A stretch of 64,000 bases of DNA from Actinomycetales bacterium (GCA_002919305.1 PKFB01000077.1:30651-94650); one strand, 5' to 3'; shown: positions 34,164-43,566, counted from the first letter of the stretch. The notes: generated by a model from the letters alone, not told the origin. Numbers and translations are program-made.

Positions 34164-34214
34164 CGAGGACATGGGGTGGTGACAGGTCGGCTGCCGATCA
34201 GCCCGTCGCCGCTG

Positions 34215-34592
34215 TCACTGCTCCTGGAATTGCCCGCTGGCCCGAAGCTCGGCACGCACCTGTTCCATGTCGAGGGCCTCGGCCTGGCTGATCAGGTCAT
34301 CCAGGACCGCCCCCGACAACGCGCCGGGCTGCTTGTACAGCACCACCTTGTCGCGGATCACCGCCACTGTCGGAATCGCGGTGATACCGAACGCGGCCGC
34401 CAACTCAGGCTCCGCCTCGGTGTCCACCTTGCCGAATACCACCCCGGGGTGCCGCGCAGACGCCTGCTCGTAGGTCGGGGCGAAGCTCCGGCACGGACCG
34501 CACCAGGAGGCCCAGAAGTCAATGAGGACGATGGCGTCTCCCTCCACCACGTCGTTGAAGTTCTCCTTGGTCAGGGTGACGGTCGCCATCAT
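34215..34592 (-). CDS. trxA: Thioredoxin
   Basis: A 125-residue thioredoxin with the active site WCGPC (FWASWCGPCRSFAP), the cis-proline region AIPTVAV and a C-terminal helical extension of about 20 residues. It reduces disulfides in cytosolic proteins using thioredoxin reductase. GGAGG precedes tandem ATG codons (34592, 34589). Convergent with the CDF gene. Symbol given by family; the organism probably has other thioredoxins. Confidence 0.92.
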   Translation of the reverse strand: MMATVTLTKENFNDVVEGDAIVLIDFWASWCGPCRSFAPTYEQASARHPGVVFGKVDTEAEPELAAAFGITAIPTVAVIRDKVVLYKQPGALSGAVLDDLISQAEALDMEQVRAELRASGQFQEQ

Positions 34593-34895
34593 GGCCTCCG
34601 TTCAGTCGTGTCAGTCGTGCGGCCGTCGGCCGCCTTACCCGTCAGGGGTGTCAACCCTCAACCGCCACCCCACATTCCCTTAAGGTTCTCGCGTTTGGCC
34701 ACCTCACGCGCAGAAGTACGACAAGATCTTCCTCGGCCAAGGCGGCGGACGGGCTAGAGCTCGTTCAGCCGACGCGGTTTAAGTACGCGTACTGATCGTA
34801 GAAATAACCGGGCAACACTGAGAAAACTTGATAGGGCTACTCTAAGGGCCGGTTCATACGCAGATTCTCAGTCAACATCTCACAAGGAGGCTTGG
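34593..34895. other. Divergent intergenic region of two thioredoxin-fold genes
   Basis: No gene seen. AGTACGCGTACT (34779-34790) is a perfect 12-bp palindrome in the AT-richer part and a candidate regulatory site for either divergent gene. AAGGAGG at 34883 is a strong ribosome-binding site for the gene at 34896. Confidence 0.45.
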
Positions 34896-35456
34896 ATGCC
34901 GACGCCGTCTGTCATGGTTCCGCTCGGCACATCCGCGCCTGATTTCGCGCTTCGTTCCATCGACGACACCACGGTGCGGCTTGACGATTTTGCCGACGCT
35001 CCTGCGCTGCTTGTGACATTTCTCTCTAATCACTGCCCGTATGTGCGTCACATCGAACTAGAGTTCGGCAAGTTGATCGCAGAGTTCCCTGATCTGGCGG
35101 TTGTGGGGATCTGCAGCAACGACACCGAGAACTACCCTGACGACGCTCCCGCTTATCTGCGCGAGCAGCGTGCGCGAGCGGGATGGTCCTTCCCCTATCT
35201 GGTGGACAGCACCCAGGAGGTCGCGCGCGCGTATCAGGCCGCGTGCACGCCGGATTTCTTCCTCTATGACCGGGAGCGCAAGCTCGCCTACCGCGGCGCC
35301 TTTGACTACTCAACGCCCGGTAACGGCAAGCCGGTGACCGGTGAACTGCTCCACACCGCGATCACGCGGGTGCTCGCTGGCCAGCCGGTTCCGCTTCCGC
35401 ACCGTCCCAGCTTGGGCTGCTCGATCAAGTGGCGCCCAGGGAACGAGCCGGCCTGA
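34896..35456 (+). CDS. Redoxin / thioredoxin-fold family protein
   Basis: A 186-residue thioredoxin-fold protein of the AhpC/TSA-redoxin class. FLSNHCPYVRHIE places one Cys at the peroxidatic position, APDFALRSID begins the fold, CTPDFFLYD is the cis-Pro region, and the C-terminus has GCSIKW with another Cys. Homologues are annotated as thioredoxin family proteins of unknown partner. AAGGAGG lies just before the ATG. Likely a cytosolic thiol peroxidase or reductase; activity not shown. Six bases separate its stop from the convergent GH15 gene. Confidence 0.85.
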   Translation: MPTPSVMVPLGTSAPDFALRSIDDTTVRLDDFADAPALLVTFLSNHCPYVRHIELEFGKLIAEFPDLAVVGICSNDTENYPDDAPAYLREQRARAGWSFPYLVDSTQEVARAYQAACTPDFFLYDRERKLAYRGAFDYSTPGNGKPVTGELLHTAITRVLAGQPVPLPHRPSLGCSIKWRPGNEPA

Positions 35457-35462
35457 CGATTC

Positions 35463-37328
35463 CTAACGGTTAGCTGGTTCCTGCCCCGGCTCTGATTCGA
35501 ACCCACACACATCCTGGGTGCCTTCGCGGCGACCGGCAGCGACGCGCTCCAGGGTGTACGCGGCGTTAACCAACGCCAGATGACTGAACGCCTGGGGGAA
35601 GTTACCGGTCATTCGACCAGTGGCCGGATCTATCTCCTCCGCGTACAGCCCAACATCGTTGGCCATGTCGAGTAGTTCCTCGAACAACGCGATGCCCTGT
35701 TGCAGCCTCCCGGCGAGGGCGTAGGCACGTGCCAGCCAGAAGCTGCACGCCAGGAACGCGCCTTCGCCGGGAGGTAGGCCATCCAAGGTCTGTCCGGCGT
35801 GGACCGGTTCGGTGCGGTACCGGCTGACCAACGGTCCGTCCCGCAGCTCCCGTTCCACCGCGGCGATGGTGCCCACCATGCGCGGGTCGTCCCCGGGGAG
35901 AAACCCAAACTGCGGCAGCAGCAACAGACTGGCGTCGGTGGTCTCGCCCCCGTAGTACTGAGTGAACGTCCCCAACCGTCGGTTGAAGCCGTACTCGGTG
36001 ACTTCGGCGTGGATGGTGTCCCGCAGCTCCCGCCACCGCTGCACCGGTCCTGGCAGCCCGTGCCGCTCGCAGGCCCGTACGGCGCGGTCAAAGGCGACCC
36101 AGCTCATCACCCGGGAGTGGGTGAAGTGCCGCCTGTCCCCACGCACCTCCCAGATCCCGTTGTCCGCCTGGTTCCAGTGCTTCTCCAGGTTCGCCACTAA
36201 AGCGAGCTGCAGCCGCCAGGAGAAGTCGCTTTCGGCGATCCCGCTCTCCCGCGACTCTTCCAGGGCCTCCAATGTCTCCCCGTAGGTGTCGACCTGGAAC
36301 TGGGTGTACGCGGCGTTGCCGACCCGCACCGGGTGGGTGCCCTGGTATCCCGGCAGCCAGCTCAGGTTCCGCTCCTCCAGCCGCCGCTCACCAGCGATGC
36401 CGTACATGATCTGGATGTCCTCAGGGTCACCGGCGACCGCCCGCAGCAACCAGTCCCGCCAGGCCCGGGCCTCTCGCCGGTAGCCGGTGGTCAGCAGCGC
36501 CCACAGGGTCAGCGAGGCGTCCCGTAGCCAGCAGAACCGGTAATCCCAGTTACGCGCGCCACCCAACTTCTCAGGCAGTGAGGTGGTGGGGGCGGCGACG
36601 ATGCCGCCGGTGGGCTCGTAGATCAGCGCCTTCAGGGTCAACAGGGACCGTGTCACCTGACTGCGGTACGGCCCCGAGTACCGGCACGCGTCAACCCAGT
36701 CCTCCCAAAATTTCCGGGTACGCTCCAGCTGCTCGTCCACATTCACCCGAGCGGGGCGCGCCTGGTGCGAGGGATACCAGGTCATGGAGAAGTCCACCAC
36801 CTGGCCGCGGCGAACCGTGAAGGTGGTGCGATGGCGATGGTCGGCGCGGTGAGGGGTGACATCACCGCTGAGGCAGACGGCGTCCGGCCCGGCGATCGCC
36901 ACCAAGGACTGACGCCCATTGGCTTCGGTGACCCGACGGACCCAGGGGATGATCCCCCCATAGTCGAAGCGGATCACGAACTCCATCATCATGGTGACCT
37001 CGCCCGCGAGCCCTTCCAGCCGCCGGATGACATCGGCGCGTCGATCTCGCGGAGGCATGAAATCGATGAGTCTGACCCGTCCGGTGGGGGTGCTGAACTC
37101 GGTCTCCAGGATCAGGGTGTCACCCTGGTAACGCCGCTGCGTCCGGTAGCCGGCCATCAACGGGGCGATCTTCCAGTGCCCGTGGGACTCGTCCCCCAGC
37201 AGGGCGGTGAAGCAGGCGGGCGAGTCGAACCGGGGCAGGCATAGCCAGTCGATTGAGCCGTCCAGCCCGATCAGAGCCGCCGACTGGGTGTCGCCCACCA
37301 GCGCGTACTGCTCGATCGGTAGCGGCAT
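35463..37328 (-). CDS. Glycoside hydrolase family 15 protein (glucoamylase/trehalase-like)
   Basis: A 621-residue protein. The N-terminal beta domain begins IEQYALVGDTQSAALIG, with DGSIDWLCLPRFDSPACFTA typical of bacterial GH15. The (alpha/alpha)6 barrel contains NWDYRFCWLRDASLTLWAL and a second acidic motif GEGAFLACSFWLARAYALAG. In actinobacteria this lineage includes trehalases and glucoamylases. No signal peptide, so cytosolic. The ATG at 37328 follows AGGATGGG; a longer frame to 37442 looks non-coding. It lies downstream of the CopC-CopD gene on the same strand, 135 bp apart. Confidence 0.9.
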   Translation of the reverse strand: MPLPIEQYALVGDTQSAALIGLDGSIDWLCLPRFDSPACFTALLGDESHGHWKIAPLMAGYRTQRRYQGDTLILETEFSTPTGRVRLIDFMPPRDRRADVIRRLEGLAGEVTMMMEFVIRFDYGGIIPWVRRVTEANGRQSLVAIAGPDAVCLSGDVTPHRADHRHRTTFTVRRGQVVDFSMTWYPSHQARPARVNVDEQLERTRKFWEDWVDACRYSGPYRSQVTRSLLTLKALIYEPTGGIVAAPTTSLPEKLGGARNWDYRFCWLRDASLTLWALLTTGYRREARAWRDWLLRAVAGDPEDIQIMYGIAGERRLEERNLSWLPGYQGTHPVRVGNAAYTQFQVDTYGETLEALEESRESGIAESDFSWRLQLALVANLEKHWNQADNGIWEVRGDRRHFTHSRVMSWVAFDRAVRACERHGLPGPVQRWRELRDTIHAEVTEYGFNRRLGTFTQYYGGETTDASLLLLPQFGFLPGDDPRMVGTIAAVERELRDGPLVSRYRTEPVHAGQTLDGLPPGEGAFLACSFWLARAYALAGRLQQGIALFEELLDMANDVGLYAEEIDPATGRMTGNFPQAFSHLALVNAAYTLERVAAGRREGTQDVCGFESEPGQEPANR

Positions 37329-37463
37329 AAACCCATCCTGCCCGCCTGCTCCCTGTTCCGCCTGTTGATCTCCTTCCCGCTGGGTTGGGCTTTGCGGCTC
37401 GTCTCTTGCCCGTCGCCGGGCCGCCTCCGCGTAAGCCCGCATGGGCGGCCCGGTTCGGCGGGC

Positions 37464-39362
37464 TCACTTCACGCGTATCACCGAGGTCACGGTGTCCTGC
37501 TCCCCTTCGGCCAGCCGAAGCGTGAACTGGAACTCCCACTCCCCTGCGGTCCGCAGCGTGACCTCGCCGATGGCGTGGTCGTCGCTGAGCGCCAACAGCG
37601 GGACGGTGACGGGGTCCGCGTCCCGATCCGGCGGGATGGCGATCGCCGACCACTCCACCACCGTGGCGGGGGCGCCCTGCGGGGTCAGCGCGAACAGATG
37701 CAGGCTGTTGGCTCCGACCTCGCCCGGGTCGATCTCGACGTTCAGCGTGTACAGCTCGCTGGTCAGCGTGATGGTGGTCGGTACAGAAGCGGCCTGGTCC
37801 GCGGTGTCCGCCTCGGTCCGCGCCGGTGGAGTCTGCACCAGAACCGCGGTGACCCCGAGAATCACCGCGGCGATCGCGATCTCCACGACGATCAGCCAGC
37901 GCAGACGCCGGATCTGAGTGGGCGACGGCTCCGGCGGCTGAGCGTCCAACTCGTCATCCGCCTCCGACTCCGGCTCATCATCCGGCTCATCGCCCGACTG
38001 ATCGTCAGGCGCGGAGCCTGGGTCGCCGTTTGCCTCCCCAGACTCCACGTCGCTGCTGTCTTTGTTGTCTTCGTCTCTGTTGTCTTCGTCTTCGTGGTTT
38101 TCGTCTTCCTGGTATCGCTCCTGTTCCTGGTATCGCTCCTGCCCGGCCCGCGGCGCCGGGGCCGCCACGGCGGCGGGGACCGCGTACCGCAACGCAAAGG
38201 AGCGGGCGCGCGACGCCAGGGCCAGGACCCCAAGAAGCAGGACCGCCTTGGTCACGATCAGCCAGCCGTACCTGGTCGTTACCAGCGCCTGCGGGGTACG
38301 CACCTCGATCACCGCCTGAGTCACCCCCGCGATCACCAGGCACGCCATCGCCGCGGTGGCCCACCGCGACCAGACCGGCAGTACCGCCGTCACCTCCGAG
38401 GGGTACGCCCGGGGCAGCAGAAACCCCGCCAGGATCACCAGGCCTCCCACCCAGACGCTCATCGCCGTCAGGTGCACCAGGTCAACCGGCAGCGCCAGCC
38501 ACGGATACGGCGAGGCGTTTGGATGACCGGACAGCGGCCAGCTCAGCAGCCCAACCACGGCGGGCAGTGCGAGCAGCGCCAGATCGGCGCGGCGGCCCCG
38601 CTCCTCCATCAGGGTTAACAGGATCGGGACGGCGGCGATCAGGGCGACCAGCCGCACCAGGTGGGCGATGCCGAAGGTGCTGTCGGCGACCGCTGACAAC
38701 GCGGTCGAGGAGACCTCAAACAGGCCGACCCCGGTGGTGTACGCAGCCTCCACGTAAAACGCGAGCACGGTGCTGGCCGCCACCAGCACCACCCCGGTCC
38801 AGAACACCCGGCGCGGCGCGGTCTTAGACAGGCGACGTGGCCACAGCAGGCTCAGCATCAGCGTCGCGCCGGTGATCAGGGCCAGTCCGGCGTACCCCAG
38901 GTATTTGGCCACGTTCAACGCGCGAGCCACCAGCGGATCGTCCTGCTGCAGCTGATCCGGGGCGGTGGGGGTGGACTCCACTCCGATAGAGAAGGTGAAG
39001 CCTCCCGCGACCGGGCTGCCGTCATTGGCGGAGACGACGCGGTAACTGACCAGATAGGTGCCCTGAGGCGGGTCCTGTCGCAGCCGCAGGACCAGCTCGT
39101 TCCCCCTGAGCTCCGGCTCCCCGTCGTCGGCTCGCTCCCCGTCGGGCCCGGTGATGCGTATCTGATCCTCGACCGGCTCGACCGGCTCCGAGAAGGTCAG
39201 GACCACCTCGGTGGGCGGGCTGTCGAGCACCGCGTTCGCGGCCGGGGACGTCTCCACCAGCACCGCCTGCGCGGCGGCTGGTCCCGCTGCACTCATGATC
39301 AGTGCCACCGCGGCGACGGCGCTGAAGAGAAGACAGGAAAGCCATCTGGTCATACTGCCCAT
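37464..39362 (-). CDS. CopC-CopD fusion protein with acidic insert
   Basis: A 632-residue membrane protein. After a signal peptide (residues 1-31), a CopC-like beta-sandwich (VLVETSPAANAVLDSPPTEV ... GGFTFSIG) is fused to an eight-helix CopD domain, including HLTAMSVWVGGLVIL. A roughly 80-residue Asp/Glu-rich, low-complexity insert (with tandem ERYQEQERYQE) follows, then another helix and an extracytoplasmic C-terminal beta domain. The usual Cu(II) ligands of CopC, the N-terminal His and the His of the DxH motif, appear replaced (QAVLVE and NDGSPV). Probably copper or envelope related. ATG codons at 39362 and 39353. Downstream of the anti-sigma gene, same strand. Confidence 0.88.
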   Translation of the reverse strand: MGSMTRWLSCLLFSAVAAVALIMSAAGPAAAQAVLVETSPAANAVLDSPPTEVVLTFSEPVEPVEDQIRITGPDGERADDGEPELRGNELVLRLRQDPPQGTYLVSYRVVSANDGSPVAGGFTFSIGVESTPTAPDQLQQDDPLVARALNVAKYLGYAGLALITGATLMLSLLWPRRLSKTAPRRVFWTGVVLVAASTVLAFYVEAAYTTGVGLFEVSSTALSAVADSTFGIAHLVRLVALIAAVPILLTLMEERGRRADLALLALPAVVGLLSWPLSGHPNASPYPWLALPVDLVHLTAMSVWVGGLVILAGFLLPRAYPSEVTAVLPVWSRWATAAMACLVIAGVTQAVIEVRTPQALVTTRYGWLIVTKAVLLLGVLALASRARSFALRYAVPAAVAAPAPRAGQERYQEQERYQEDENHEDEDNRDEDNKDSSDVESGEANGDPGSAPDDQSGDEPDDEPESEADDELDAQPPEPSPTQIRRLRWLIVVEIAIAAVILGVTAVLVQTPPARTEADTADQAASVPTTITLTSELYTLNVEIDPGEVGANSLHLFALTPQGAPATVVEWSAIAIPPDRDADPVTVPLLALSDDHAIGEVTLRTAGEWEFQFTLRLAEGEQDTVTSVIRVK

Positions 39363-39452
39363 ATTGGTAGCCCTGGATCTGTCTGGGAAGACACGCGTTC
39401 TGCGCCCCTGCTCCGCCCCGCCACGGTCACCCTGCGAACGCCGTCACTCTTG

Positions 39453-40142
39453 TCACGATATGTGCGTTGTGGGGGTCCCTCGGTCGGAGGTCTCGTTCCG
39501 TCCCAAGGCCCACAGCAGGGCCGCCTGAAGCGCCGTGACCAGGTGGCTGGTCTCATTGGCCACGGTGGTGGTGGCGTTGGCGACATCGATCCCGCTGGTG
39601 ACCGCCAGCCCCAGCGCGAGCACGACCGCGACCGGGACGAAAGCCCGGGCCCGTTCCGGGTAACGCGCCGCGAGCAGGAACCCGACCGCCACCGCCACGT
39701 CGAACGCGGCCCGTTCTCGACTGACATGTGCAGCGGTCACACCCCCGACCCCGAGGCTATCCAGCAGTAGCATCACCGCCAGGATGAGCTGCGCCACCGC
39801 GGTGACCGCGATCGCGATCCGCAGGATCCGCCGGTGGCTGGCCAGGACCGGGGCGGGTGCGGTCTTACGGGGCTTATCGGGTACGCCGCGACGCGCCGCG
39901 GCTTTGATGGCCGGGTCGGCGTGCACGGCGGCTAGGATCCGCTCGGTCAAGTCTGGGACCGGTTCAGCCGGGCGTACCCGGGCCGCCCGGGTGACGCGTA
40001 CCGCCGCGGCGTACCAGCCCTGACAACCAGCGCAGTGAGCCAGATGTGTCCTCGTGTCCCGCTCGTCGATTCCGAGGGATTCATCCAGCGGCTCCTCATC
40101 GAGCAACGCTGACAGCGCCAGTCGTACCTCCTCACACCTCAT
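39453..40142 (-). CDS. Zinc-finger anti-sigma factor-like membrane protein
   Basis: A 229-residue protein beginning MRCEEVRLALSALLDEE, with the ZAS/zf-HC2 motif HLAHCAGC (HxxxCxxC) at about 40-50, followed by about four membrane helices in the C-terminal half. This is the form of anti-sigma factors that hold an ECF sigma factor at the membrane, often sensing thiol oxidation or metals. It is divergent from the ECF sigma gene, 85 bp apart. The ATG at 40142 follows CCAGGGA. CopC-CopD follows on the same strand. Confidence 0.85.
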   Translation of the reverse strand: MRCEEVRLALSALLDEEPLDESLGIDERDTRTHLAHCAGCQGWYAAAVRVTRAARVRPAEPVPDLTERILAAVHADPAIKAAARRGVPDKPRKTAPAPVLASHRRILRIAIAVTAVAQLILAVMLLLDSLGVGGVTAAHVSRERAAFDVAVAVGFLLAARYPERARAFVPVAVVLALGLAVTSGIDVANATTTVANETSHLVTALQAALLWALGRNETSDRGTPTTHIS

Positions 40143-40227
40143 TCCCTGGTAGTCGACGCGGCTCCTGGGCAAGTTCCCGCGTTTCCAGTAGAGGCAGCGG
40201 CGACCGGTTCGCGTACGCTCATCCGAT

Positions 40228-40785
40228 ATGAGCGCCGATGAGGCTGAACAGCCAGGCCCTCCGGATCAGATCACGCGCTGGGCCCTGGCTGCCCGGGCCG
40301 GTGACCCGGTCGCCCAAGCCGCCTTCGTCCGCGCCACACAAGCGGAGGTCTGGCGGTTGGCGGCTGCTTTGTGCAGCCCGGAGGTAGCCGACGACCTGAC
40401 GCAGGAGACCTATCTGCGCGCGTTCCGCGCGCTTGCGGAATTCGCGGGCCGCTCCACCGCGCGTACCTGGCTGCTGGGGATCGCCCGCCGGGTCTGTGCC
40501 GACCATGTCCGGATGTTGACGCGTCGCCGTCGCCTCGACGCACTGCTGTCCCAGCTTCCGGTCCCCAGACTCACACCGGATCCGGTCAGTGGTGTCGCGG
40601 CCCGGGACCTGCTCGACCGGCTCTCCGAGGAGCGACGGAGCGCCTTCGTGCTCACCCAGTACCTGGGTCTGTCCTACGCCGAAGCGGCGGCCGTCGAAGG
40701 CGTGCCGGTGGGCACGATTCGCTCCCGGGTGGCCCGGGCGCGGGACGATCTGATCGCCGCGCTCGCCGAGAGCCAAGCGAGCTGA
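40228..40785 (+). CDS. ECF-family RNA polymerase sigma factor
   Basis: A 185-residue group IV sigma factor. Region 2 reads DDLTQETYLRAFRAL and RTWLLGIARRVCADHVR; region 4 ends YLGLSYAEAAAVEGVPVGTI followed by RSRVARARDDL. No region 3. It presumably directs transcription of its own cluster (MauE, DsbA-like, CopC-CopD) and is held by the divergent zinc-finger anti-sigma factor. The ATG at 40228 begins the conserved N-terminus. The inducing signal is not evident from sequence; redox or copper is inferred from neighbours. Confidence 0.92.
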   Translation: MSADEAEQPGPPDQITRWALAARAGDPVAQAAFVRATQAEVWRLAAALCSPEVADDLTQETYLRAFRALAEFAGRSTARTWLLGIARRVCADHVRMLTRRRRLDALLSQLPVPRLTPDPVSGVAARDLLDRLSEERRSAFVLTQYLGLSYAEAAAVEGVPVGTIRSRVARARDDLIAALAESQAS

Positions 40786-40857
40786 ACCAGCGGGGCGCGT
40801 TGAACCAACAGCACGGACGGTGGAACCAACGATGTCCGGACCGCGACTAACCCTGCT

Positions 40858-41418
40858 GTGAAAGCACGTACTCTCGCCGTAGATGCCGGCCGCTGGTTGA
40901 CGCGGCACCGGCAATGGGGGGCGACCAGCGCACGGGTTGTCCTGGGCGGCGTATGGATCTACGCCGGCGTCTCCAAGATCTCTGACCTGCCCGCTTCGGT
41001 ACGCGCGGTGGAGGCATACGAACTGCTCCCGTTGGGGTTGGCGGAATTCGTCGGCGCCGCGCTGCCGTTTGTCGAGATCACGATCGGCCTGTTCTTGATC
41101 GCTGGTTTCGCCACCCGACTGAACGCCGTGGTGTCGACGGTGCTTCTGACGGCCTTTGTGATCGGAATCGCGTCCGCTTGGGCGCGTGGCCTGCGGATCG
41201 ACTGCGGTTGTTTCGGAGGCGGAGGCGAGCTCGGGGAGGGTGAATCACCCAGCTACGGCGTTGATCTGGCCCGAGACCTGGGCTTGCTTCTGCTCGCCGG
41301 GTTGTTGGCCTGGTGGCCCGCCAGCCGCCTCTCCGCCGACGAGTGGACGGCCCACCTGGTCACTCCTGCCCCGCCGCGTTCACGCGCTGGGTTTGTGCCC
41401 GCATCCCCCAGGAAGTGA
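40858..41418 (+). CDS. MauE/DoxX-family redox membrane protein
   Basis: A 186-residue protein with four membrane helices. RVVLGGVWIYAGVSKISDLP is the conserved first helix of the MauE/DoxX family, and IDCGCFGGGGE gives the redox CGCF motif seen in MauE-like and vitamin-K-reductase-like partners of periplasmic disulfide proteins. Together with the following DsbA-like gene it probably forms an electron-relay pair for extracytoplasmic disulfides. GTG start at 40858, 72 bp after the sigma gene, so likely the same operon. Confidence 0.85.
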   Translation: MKARTLAVDAGRWLTRHRQWGATSARVVLGGVWIYAGVSKISDLPASVRAVEAYELLPLGLAEFVGAALPFVEITIGLFLIAGFATRLNAVVSTVLLTAFVIGIASAWARGLRIDCGCFGGGGELGEGESPSYGVDLARDLGLLLLAGLLAWWPASRLSADEWTAHLVTPAPPRSRAGFVPASPRK

Positions 41419-41451
41419 TACGGATCGTGCCCGCCCTCTTCAGGAAGTGCC

Positions 41452-42222
41452 ATGAGGAACACTACGCAGCGTGAAGCTCCCCGTCCCGCTGACAGTCCAC
41501 GTAATCGAGGGAAATCGCGTCGTGCGATAGCGGCCCAAAAAGCATATGAACGCTGGCAGCAGGTGGCTCAGGAACGCCGCCGACGCGCTTCCCGCACAAC
41601 GACGATCATCGCGGCTTTGGTGATTCTCGCCGCCAGTTTGGTGGGTTATGGAATCTTCGATTCTCAAAGGCCTCGGAATTTCGTTGTACCGTCGGCGGTG
41701 ACGGCCGATCGGGATGGACTCGTTATTGGAGACGGCCCGGTTACCGTCGATATTTTCCTCGATTTCCTGTGCCCTCACTGTCGAGATTTCGACAACGCCA
41801 CCCACGACATCATCCGGGATTATTTGGATGAGGGTCGAATCCAACTGGTTCTGCACCCGTTGAATATTTTGGATAGGGCCAGCACCACCGACTACTCCAC
41901 CCGGGCGGCGGCTGCGGCGGCCTGCGCCTCCGATGAGGGGCGGCTGTTGGAGTTCTCCCGGGTGCTGTTTGAGAACCAGCCTCCCGAAGGCGGCGCTGGC
42001 TTGTCCGACTCGGAGCTGATCGAGCTGGGGGCCCAGGTCGGGCTGGTCTCCGACTCGTTCGCCGACGCGGTCACCGACGGCCGTTACTGGGAGTGGGTCG
42101 ACTACGTGACCGAGCAGGCCGCCAAGGATGGGGTGCGGGGCACCCCGACGGTGTTCGTCAACGGCACACCCATCCAGCCCAGCCGAGAAGCTCTGATCAC
42201 CGCCGTCGACACCGCTTCCTGA
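41452..42222 (+). CDS. Membrane-anchored DsbA-like thioredoxin-fold protein
   Basis: A 256-residue protein. A basic cytoplasmic N-terminus (about 50 residues) precedes a single membrane helix (TTTIIAALVILAASLVGYGI). The extracytoplasmic domain has DFLCPHCRDFD (CPHC active site) with a DsbA-type helical insertion, and the cis-proline loop GTPTVFVNG. It probably introduces or shuffles disulfides in secreted proteins. AGGAAG lies upstream of the ATG, 33 bp after the MauE gene. Part of the sigma-factor operon. Confidence 0.92.
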   Translation: MRNTTQREAPRPADSPRNRGKSRRAIAAQKAYERWQQVAQERRRRASRTTTIIAALVILAASLVGYGIFDSQRPRNFVVPSAVTADRDGLVIGDGPVTVDIFLDFLCPHCRDFDNATHDIIRDYLDEGRIQLVLHPLNILDRASTTDYSTRAAAAAACASDEGRLLEFSRVLFENQPPEGGAGLSDSELIELGAQVGLVSDSFADAVTDGRYWEWVDYVTEQAAKDGVRGTPTVFVNGTPIQPSREALITAVDTAS

Positions 42223-42445
42223 CCCCGGGACGGCTCAAGGCAACTCAGCGGGGCCGGTTCAGCTGTAGCCCGAAGCCGTGCTTCGGGCGCCCACGTACCG
42301 GCCCACGCAAACCCACAGCCGCGGCTGGGCCGCAGAGTAAGCCTCAGCATGCAGATAGCGGTCCTCATGCGTGGCCGGGCGTATCCCCCGACACGCCTCA
42401 CCGCATGAGGGTCGTCCCGATGCGTACAGTGAGGGAATGGTACGC

Positions 42446-43528
42446 ATGGCCACGTACCCCCCAGGAAGGATCTTCCGGGCCGGCTACTCCCTCCCTTTCC
42501 TTTTTCTGCTTCTCCTCGGTCCGCTGTTAGCCCCCACTCCGGCCTTCGCTCACGCCGGTGACGCGATCGCCGCTAGTGACTGGCGGGTCCGAATCGTGGG
42601 TTTAGAACCCGCCCTGCCCGGCATCACCGTCCGGGTGGTCGAGGGTGGGGCCCGCCTGGAGCTGACCAACACCTCCGATCGTCCGGTTGAGGTCCTCGGC
42701 TATCTCGGCGAGCCGTACCTGGAGATCCGACCGGACGGCGTCTACCAGAACCCCTTCTCCCCCGCCACGTACCTCAACGCCAGCATGGACGGGCACGACC
42801 CCGTGCCCGCGGAGGCCAGCCCGCTGACCCCGCCCGAGTGGACCCGGCTGTCCAGCATCCCGGTGGTGCGCTGGCACGACCACCGGGCCGCCTGGATGAG
42901 CGACACCGTTCCGCCGGTGGTGCAGCGCGACCCCACCCGGACGCACCACATCCGCGACTGGGTGGTCCCGTTGCGCCAGGACACTCAGCTGGTCGAGCTG
43001 CGCGGCGCCCTGTACTGGTATCCCCGTCCCGCCAGTGAGCTGTGGTGGGCCGGGGGTTTCCTGATCGCCGCCCTGGTCACGGCGGGTGGCGTCACCGCCC
43101 GCCTGTCTCGACGTCTCAGGCTGACGCTGCTGGCCGGTGTGATCACCGTGGCTGGCGTCGCTGAGCTGGTCGATTCCCTGGGCCGGGCCCACGACAGCGG
43201 CGGCACCCTGGCTTGGACGCTGCACGCCCTGCTGACCCAGCAGATGTGGGGTGTGGTGGGGGCGGTGGCGGCTTTCGCCAGCGCCGGGTACGCCCTGGCC
43301 ACTCGGGATCGCCCCTCCGCCGCTGAGCTGGCGCTGGCGTTGACGGGTCTGTGTCTGGTGCTGTTCGGCGGAGTGCCGGATGTCGCGGTGTTCGGGCACG
43401 ATGTGGCCCCGGTTCCCTGGGATGGCACCTTTGCCCGGCTGGCCACCATGGTGACGCTCGCGGTGGGGGCGGGCATCACCTGCGGCTGCGCGTACCACCT
43501 GCGTCCTGTCCCGTCGGCATCGACGTGA
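42446..43528 (+). CDS. Secreted-domain membrane protein of unknown function
   Basis: A 360-residue protein. Residues 1-38 are a signal peptide or anchor (LPFLFLLLLGPLLAPTPAFA, then HAGDA). The extracytoplasmic region (about 40-205) contains a His-rich segment, VVRWHDHRAAWMSD and TRTHHIRDWVVPLR, which could bind a metal. Four or five membrane helices follow. I recognise related proteins next to copper-resistance genes in actinomycetes but no name. The ATG at 42446 follows GAGGGA nine bases upstream (42437 is the alternative). It lies 220 bp beyond the DsbA-like gene, same strand. Confidence 0.78.
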   Translation: MATYPPGRIFRAGYSLPFLFLLLLGPLLAPTPAFAHAGDAIAASDWRVRIVGLEPALPGITVRVVEGGARLELTNTSDRPVEVLGYLGEPYLEIRPDGVYQNPFSPATYLNASMDGHDPVPAEASPLTPPEWTRLSSIPVVRWHDHRAAWMSDTVPPVVQRDPTRTHHIRDWVVPLRQDTQLVELRGALYWYPRPASELWWAGGFLIAALVTAGGVTARLSRRLRLTLLAGVITVAGVAELVDSLGRAHDSGGTLAWTLHALLTQQMWGVVGAVAAFASAGYALATRDRPSAAELALALTGLCLVLFGGVPDVAVFGHDVAPVPWDGTFARLATMVTLAVGAGITCGCAYHLRPVPSAST

Positions 43529-43566
43529 CCGGTACGCCGGTCCGCGCCGATCGGCGACACCGGGGA

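Noticed and set aside
40143..40227. GGAAC-N14-CGTC as an ECF sigma promoter in front of the anti-sigma gene
   Set aside because: The spacer is shorter than the usual 16-17 bases and the -10 would lie almost on the start codon.
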